A DNA stretch of 64,000 nt. Source: Streptomyces thermolilacinus SPC6 (GTDB lineage Bacteria; Actinomycetota; Actinomycetes; Streptomycetales; Streptomycetaceae). The stretch is taken from positions 62,001 through 126,000 of the forward strand of contig NZ_ASHX02000001.1 of assembly GCF_000478605.2 (NCBI RefSeq), given 5' to 3'. A program made the translations under genes and the position numbers. Positions 60,054 through 64,000 of this stretch are shown here, one piece after another. Under the pieces are notes generated by a model. It saw nothing but the letters and a program-made list of their open reading frames with translations, was not told the origin of the DNA and did no database searches. The first letter of the stretch is position 1. The number at the start of each line of letters is the position of its first letter.

Positions 60054-60647
60054 ATGTCCGTGATGTCCCACCTCGGTTTCCGGTCCGCCGCGATCGGCGT
60101 CGGTGTCGCCAGCCTGCTGGCCGGCGCGGTCGCCGCCGCGCCGCAGGGGCTGGCCGTATCCGCCGGGCCCCGTGAGGCCGCGGCGGTCACCACGCTGAAG
60201 TTCACGCGGAACCACGGCAACCCGCTGGACTCGCGGCTCGCCGTGGTGCGCGGCGGGAAGACGGTGGCCGTGTTCCGCGCGGGTTCGGGCCTCGGCGCGG
60301 GCCACCCGCAGGGCCGGAACGAGTGCGCCCGCGAGAAGGGCTGGCTGCCGGCGGGCACGTACGCGGTGGGGGCGCCTACCACCCGGTACAACGGCAGTGT
60401 CATCAAGGGCTACGCGATCCCGCTGAGCGACAAGACGTGCGAGAACGGCAGGACGCCGCGCACGGAGCTGTTCATCCACAGCGAGATGACGCGCGACGGC
60501 GGGCGGGGGAAGCCCGAGGGCCAGCGGTGGGACGGCGTGAACGACTACAAGTCGGCCGGGTGCGTCAAGCTGTCGCCGCAGGACATCAAGAAGCTCTTCC
60601 GCGTCCTCGGGCAGGGCTCGGCGCCCAAGCGGCTGACGGTCCGCTGA
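60054..60647 (+). CDS. secreted L,D-transpeptidase family protein (paralogue)
   Basis: 197 residues from ATG 60054 (AAGGAG upstream). Signal peptide: FRSAAIGVGVASLLAGAVAA. Catalytic His in RTELFIHSEMTRDGG and Cys in YKSAGCVKLSPQDIKKL. The architecture equals that of the protein at 36742-37335 (same length and motif order: DSRLAVVRGGKTVAVFRAGS; WLPAGTYAVGAP). The two are paralogues. It acts on peptidoglycan outside the cell. Confidence 0.83.
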   Translation: MSVMSHLGFRSAAIGVGVASLLAGAVAAAPQGLAVSAGPREAAAVTTLKFTRNHGNPLDSRLAVVRGGKTVAVFRAGSGLGAGHPQGRNECAREKGWLPAGTYAVGAPTTRYNGSVIKGYAIPLSDKTCENGRTPRTELFIHSEMTRDGGRGKPEGQRWDGVNDYKSAGCVKLSPQDIKKLFRVLGQGSAPKRLTVR

Positions 60648-60904
60648 CGCCGCCGTCCGTGCCGTGCGCCGGGTGCCGCCCGTGCGGGACGGGCGTGCGT
60701 GAGGCCCGCGGCACCCGGCGTACGCGTGCCCGGGCCGCGCGCGTACCCGGCTCCCGGCCGTACGCCCGGCGGCGGATCGGGGTCCGGCCTAGGATCGAGG
60801 GGCCGCGCGCGGTGGCGGCCTCGGTGCGGCCGCCCGCGTCGGCCGTCGCCCTCCATCGGACCGGCGGGCGACGCCCCCGCACCGTACGAGAAGAAGGCCA
60901 GGGC

Positions 60905-61798
60905 ATGACCGACACCGTCACCGTGAGCGTCCTCGGCACCGGGATCATGGGCGCCGCGATGGCCCGCAACCTCGCCCGCGCCGGGCACGCCGTACGCGTC
61001 TGGAACCGCACCCGCGCGAAGGCGGAGCCGCTGGCCGACGACGGGGCGTACGTCTCCGACTCCCCCGCCGACGCGGTGCGGGGCGCCGACGTCGTGCTGA
61101 CCGTGCTGCACGACGGCGCGGCCGTGCTGGACGTGATGCGGCAGGCGGCGCCCGGGCTGCCGTCCGGCGCGGCGTGGGCACAGTCCACGACGGCGGGGCT
61201 CGGGGCGATGGGCGAGCTGGCCGGGTTCGCGCGGGAGCACGGGCTGGTGTTCTACGACGCGCCGGTCCTGGGCACCCGCGAGCCCGCCGAGGCCGGGAAG
61301 CTGACCGTCCTGGCGGCGGGGCCGGTGGAGGGCCGCGCGGCGGTGGCGCCGGTGTTCGACGCGGTGGGCGCCCGCACGATGTGGACCGGGGAGGACGGCG
61401 CGGAGGGCAGCGCCACGCGCCTGAAGCTGGTCGCCAACAGCTGGGTCCTCGCCGTCACCAGCGCGACCGGCGAGATGCTGGCGCTCGCCGGGGCCCTGGG
61501 CGTGGACCCCGGGAGCTTCTTCGACGCGATCGAGGGCGGCCCGCTCGACATGGGCTATCTGCGGGCCAAGGCCGCGCTCGTCCTGGAGGACCGGCTGACG
61601 CCCGCCAGTTTCGCGGTGGGCACCGCCGCCAAGGACGCCCGGCTGATCGTGGAGGCCGCCGAACGGGCCGGTGTGCGCCTGGACGTGGCGGCCGCGAGCG
61701 CGCAGCGGCTCGCCCGCGCCGCCGAACTGGGCCACGGCGACGAGGACATGGCGGCGTCGTACTACGCCAGCTTCGACGGCGGCGCCCCGGAGCGCTGA
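60905..61798 (+). CDS. NAD(P)-dependent beta-hydroxyacid dehydrogenase family protein
   Basis: 297 residues from ATG 60905. Rossmann start VSVLGTGIMGAAMARNLARA (GxGxxG), then VWNRTRAKAE for NADP contact. Substrate-region motifs: VFYDAPVLGTREPAEAGKLT (in place of the typical DAPVSGG) and catalytic Lys in ATRLKLVANSWVLAVTSATG. C-terminal helix region GTAAKDARLIVEAAERAGV. It belongs to the 3-hydroxyisobutyrate dehydrogenase/6PGDH-like superfamily; imine reductases share this fold, so substrate is open. Cytoplasmic; single gene. Confidence 0.87.
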   Translation: MTDTVTVSVLGTGIMGAAMARNLARAGHAVRVWNRTRAKAEPLADDGAYVSDSPADAVRGADVVLTVLHDGAAVLDVMRQAAPGLPSGAAWAQSTTAGLGAMGELAGFAREHGLVFYDAPVLGTREPAEAGKLTVLAAGPVEGRAAVAPVFDAVGARTMWTGEDGAEGSATRLKLVANSWVLAVTSATGEMLALAGALGVDPGSFFDAIEGGPLDMGYLRAKAALVLEDRLTPASFAVGTAAKDARLIVEAAERAGVRLDVAAASAQRLARAAELGHGDEDMAASYYASFDGGAPER

Positions 61799-61880
61799 CC
61801 GCTGGTGCCCCTCAGGAGCCGGGCCGGCCGGTCAGCGGGCCGGGTCAGTAAGCCGGTGGGGCGCCTGGCTAGTCGGCGGT

Positions 61881-61930
61881 CCGGTCAGTGGTTCGGTGGG
61901 GGCGCCCGGGCCGGTCAGCGGTTCGGTGGG
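61881..61930. repeat. short direct repeats with 30-bp period
   Basis: CCGGTCAGTGGTTCGGTGGG (61881-61900) recurs as CCGGTCAGCGGTTCGGTGGG (61911-61930), and a partial copy of CCGGTCAGCGG lies near 61830. They lie in the gap between convergent genes and run into the last codons of the peptidase E gene. Confidence 0.6.
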
Positions 61931-62646
61931 TCGAGGAGGCGGCACGGCATCCGCCGTTCCGTCAGGCCGCCCCGGCCGTCGGGGTCCACGCGGTACAGCG
62001 CCGCCTCGGGGGTGCGGGTGACCGCCTCCGTCAGCTCCCCGTCGGTGAAGAGGGCGGCCGCGCCGTCCTCCAGGGCCCACCCGCCCGGCAGGTCGCCCGA
62101 GGTGACGGCCGCGCGGTAGGAGGGGCGGCGGCCCGGCTCGGTGTCGTAGTGCGGGCAGACGGAGCCGGGGAGCAGGCCGAGGCCGTCCGGGAGGTGGGTG
62201 AGGGGGCCGTAGGAGTCGGTGTGGGAGCCCTCCGCCCAGCAGTTGGCGCCCGCGCTGATCCCGCAGAGCAGCGTGCCCCGGTCGTACGCCTCGCGCAGCA
62301 GCCGGTCCACCCCGTGGACGCGCCACACGGCGAGGAGGTTCGCGGTGTTGCCGCCGCCGACGTAGACGACGTCCTGGGCGAGGAGGTGCGCGCGCAGGGC
62401 GTCGTCGTCCAGCTCCCTGCGGAACAGCTGCAGCACGGACGGCACGCAGTCGGCGCGGTCGCCGAACGCGGCGTGGAACTTCTCGACGTACGCCGCGGCG
62501 TCGCCGCTCGCCGTCGGCAGGAAGCACACGGAAGGCCGGGGTGCGCGGGCGAGGCCGAGGACCCAGTCGTCCAGTATCCGGTCGTCGTCGAGGGAGAAGC
62601 CCCCTCCGAGCAGGGCGATGCGGTGCTGCGGGGCGGCGACGGGCAC
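61915..62646 (-). CDS. peptidase E-like (type 1 glutamine amidotransferase fold, family S51)
   Basis: 243 residues from GTG 62646, with AGGAGG six bases upstream. N-terminal HRIALLGGGFSLDDDRILDD, VYVGGGNTANLLAVWRVHGV and the nucleophile Ser in LLCGISAGANCWAEGSHTDS match peptidase E/cyanophycinase-like enzymes. Peptidase E cleaves Asp-X dipeptides. Cytoplasmic. The C-terminus lies in a small direct-repeat patch. Divergent from the formylglycine-enzyme-like gene. Confidence 0.87.
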   Translation of the reverse strand: MPVAAPQHRIALLGGGFSLDDDRILDDWVLGLARAPRPSVCFLPTASGDAAAYVEKFHAAFGDRADCVPSVLQLFRRELDDDALRAHLLAQDVVYVGGGNTANLLAVWRVHGVDRLLREAYDRGTLLCGISAGANCWAEGSHTDSYGPLTHLPDGLGLLPGSVCPHYDTEPGRRPSYRAAVTSGDLPGGWALEDGAAALFTDGELTEAVTRTPEAALYRVDPDGRGGLTERRMPCRLLDPPNR

Positions 62647-62807
62647 GGGCCCTCCTGGGGTTCGCGGTGATGGTGCGGCTGTTCCGGCTCCGGAGGGACG
62701 ATGCCGTGCAACGGCCTTGTCCCGCAACCCGGTTGAGGTCGCCCGATGGGTCGTGGTGGAGGGTGCCGGGCACGGCCGGGGCGGGCCCGCCCGGTAGTGT
62801 GGCGATC

Positions 62808-63509
62808 ATGAGCGCGTACGCGAGTGGGCTGATGACCGCCGTGCCCGGGGGCCGGGTGACGCTGACGGACCGGCGGACGCGCGGCTCGTGGGCCGTGGAG
62901 GTGCAGCCGTACCTGCTGGGGACCGTCCCCGTGACGCGGGAGTGGTACGCACGGGTCACCGGCGAGCGGCCCGGCACCGGGGAGCAGAGCGGCGACGAGG
63001 GCGCGCTGCCCGTGGACGGCGTCGCGTGGGGCGACGCCGTACGGTTCTGCAACGCCCTGTCCGTGCGGGAGGGGCTGGCGCCCGCGTACCGCGTCCACGC
63101 CGACGAGGTGGAGTGGGACGCCTCCCGCGACGGGTACCGGCTGCCGACCGAGGCCGAGTGGGAGCACGCCTGCCGGGCCGGTACGTCCGGGCCCCGGTAC
63201 GGGCCGCTGGGCGAGATCGCCTGGTACCGGGCGAACTCCGGGGAGCGGCCGCGCCCGGTCGGCGGGATGCGGCCCAACCCGTGGGGTCTGTACGACATGC
63301 TCGGCAACGTGTGGGAGTGGTGCTGGGACCTGTACGACGCCGAGGTGTACGGCACGTACCGGGTGCTGCGCGGCGGCGGCTGGTTCGACGAGCACTGGAG
63401 CTGCCGCGCGTCGGTCCGGCGGCGGAGCCACCCGACGTTCCGGGTGGACGACGTGGGCTTCCGCCTGGCCCGGTCGCACCCGGCCGCGTGGGGCGGCGCG
63501 GGCGCCTGA
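62808..63509 (+). CDS. formylglycine-generating enzyme family protein (SUMF1-like)
   Basis: 233 residues from ATG 62808. The FGE-sulfatase fold is clear: QPYLLGTVPVTREWYARVTG, LPVDGVAWGDAVRFCNALSV, DGYRLPTEAEWEHACRAGTS, NPWGLYDMLGNVWEWCWDLY and RVLRGGGWFDEHWSCRASVR. It has the WEWC and WSC Cys positions of the copper-binding active site seen in bona fide FGEs, so it may oxidise Cys to formylglycine in a sulfatase. No sulfatase gene is in this window, so the partner would be elsewhere or the role is different. Confidence 0.83.
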   Translation: MSAYASGLMTAVPGGRVTLTDRRTRGSWAVEVQPYLLGTVPVTREWYARVTGERPGTGEQSGDEGALPVDGVAWGDAVRFCNALSVREGLAPAYRVHADEVEWDASRDGYRLPTEAEWEHACRAGTSGPRYGPLGEIAWYRANSGERPRPVGGMRPNPWGLYDMLGNVWEWCWDLYDAEVYGTYRVLRGGGWFDEHWSCRASVRRRSHPTFRVDDVGFRLARSHPAAWGGAGA

Positions 63510-63524
63510 GGGCGGGGCGGGCGC

Positions 63525-64000
63525 CTACGCGTCGGCGGCGCGCCGGTACGTGGTCACGTGGACGCCGGTGCCGCTGGTGGCCGTGGAGACCAGCTCCAGC
63601 GTGAGCTTGCGGCCGTTGCCCGGGAAGATGGACTTCCCGCCGCCGAGGACGACCGGCATGAGCATCAGCCGCAGTTCGTCCACCAGGTCCTCGTCCAGCA
63701 GGGTGCGGACGAGCGTGGGGCTGCCCATGACGAGAAGGTCGCCGCCGTCGGCCGCGCGGAGCTCCCGGATGCGGGCGACCGCCTCGTCACCCGGGACGCG
63801 CGTCGTGTTCTCCCACGTCAGGTCGGAGTCGCCGAGCGTCCGGGTCACGACGTGCTTGGGCAGCGCGTTCATCCGGTCGGCGAACGGGTCGCCCGCCCGC
63901 TCCGGCCAGGCGTTCGCCATGTTCTGCCAGGTACGGCGCCCGAACAGCAGCGCGTCGGCGCCCTTCAGCGCCTCGTCGAACGCGCCGCCGACGACCTCCG
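63525..64000 (-). CDS. RibD C-terminal/dihydrofolate reductase family protein, 5' end outside window
   Basis: The minus-strand frame runs from the stop at 63525-63527 to the window edge; the start lies beyond 64000. Conserved blocks: GADALLFGRRTWQNMANAWP, FADRMNALPKHVVTRTLGDS, GGDLLVMGSPTLVRTLLDED and LMLMPVVLGGGKSIFPGNGR. This is the small actinobacterial DHFR/RibD-like reductase family that binds NADPH. Substrate unknown; cytoplasmic. Confidence 0.87.
   Translation of the reverse strand, partial: EVVGGAFDEALKGADALLFGRRTWQNMANAWPERAGDPFADRMNALPKHVVTRTLGDSDLTWENTTRVPGDEAVARIRELRAADGGDLLVMGSPTLVRTLLDEDLVDELRLMLMPVVLGGGKSIFPGNGRKLTLELVSTATSGTGVHVTTYRRAADA

Noticed and set aside
61830..61930. 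CRISPR-like array
   Set aside because: Only two to three short units, irregular spacing, no palindromic repeat and no cas genes.

Overview
The window is very GC-rich actinobacterial DNA and almost certainly comes from a Streptomyces chromosome. The evidence is the extreme third-position GC in every real gene, frequent GTG starts behind GGAGG-type ribosome binding sites, and typical Streptomyces families: DUF4328, CbiZ, mycothiol-type isomerase fusions, PPOX proteins, secreted GH64 and S1 proteins, SARP-free small operons and an NlpC/P60 gene under a c-di-AMP riboswitch. No rRNA, tRNA, CRISPR array or replication origin was seen. The density of secreted enzymes, gene relics and insertion sequences suggests accessory chromosome (arm-like) DNA rather than a core region; this is inference.

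Layout. 1-1.8 kb: the end of an NDH-2-like flavoprotein running into a truncated SigJ-type sigma factor and a short lipoprotein. 1.8-4.1 kb: divergent LysR regulator and MFS exporter. 4.3-7.3 kb: a three-gene operon of a KAS III-like synthase, a free acyl carrier protein and an alpha/beta hydrolase. 7.3-10.8 kb: DUF4328 protein, then a TetR regulator divergent from a P450-ferredoxin pair, with a perfect palindrome between them. 11-16.7 kb: DUF7196-like and DUF1360 proteins, a large DUF11-repeat protein, then an MpaB-type oxygenase, a polyprenyl synthase and a small protein that look like an isoprenoid operon. 17-27.9 kb: cobamide salvage (CbiZ), PPOX proteins, secreted proteases, GH64 glucanase with a LacI-type operator, DUF985 cupin, the C-terminal relic of a SigJ-type sigma factor, an S1 pseudo-protease with lectin-like repeats, and a TPR protein.

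28-33.1 kb is a graveyard and insertion hot spot: wrecked narJ and narI, a DUF1906 secreted protein, a methyltransferase lying between two related IS5-family ends, a frameshifted IS5-family transposase, a deoxyribosyltransferase-like gene and a second transposase relic. 33.2-36.5 kb holds a DevR/OsdR-type response regulator, a PPOX-fold protein and a DevS/OsdK-type two-GAF kinase, with two or three DevR-box-like palindromes in the divergent promoter region. Beside the decayed nar genes this looks like a hypoxia or dormancy locus that has lost its respiratory output.

36.7-64 kb: two L,D-transpeptidase paralogues, a TetR regulator, a family I36 inhibitor, a ricin-like lectin, PlsC acyltransferase, an Na+/H+ antiporter, a frameshifted SUKH gene, a YciO protein, riboswitch-controlled NlpC/P60, a 2OG-Fe(II) oxygenase behind a Cys-containing leader peptide, MBL, epimerase, lactonase, DUF1801 and aldo/keto reductase genes, a DNRLRE-vanadium haloperoxidase fusion with a secreted partner, a membrane-anchored HTH protein with peptidoglycan-binding domains, a beta-hydroxyacid dehydrogenase-like enzyme, peptidase E, a formylglycine-generating-enzyme-like protein and a RibD-type reductase cut by the window edge.
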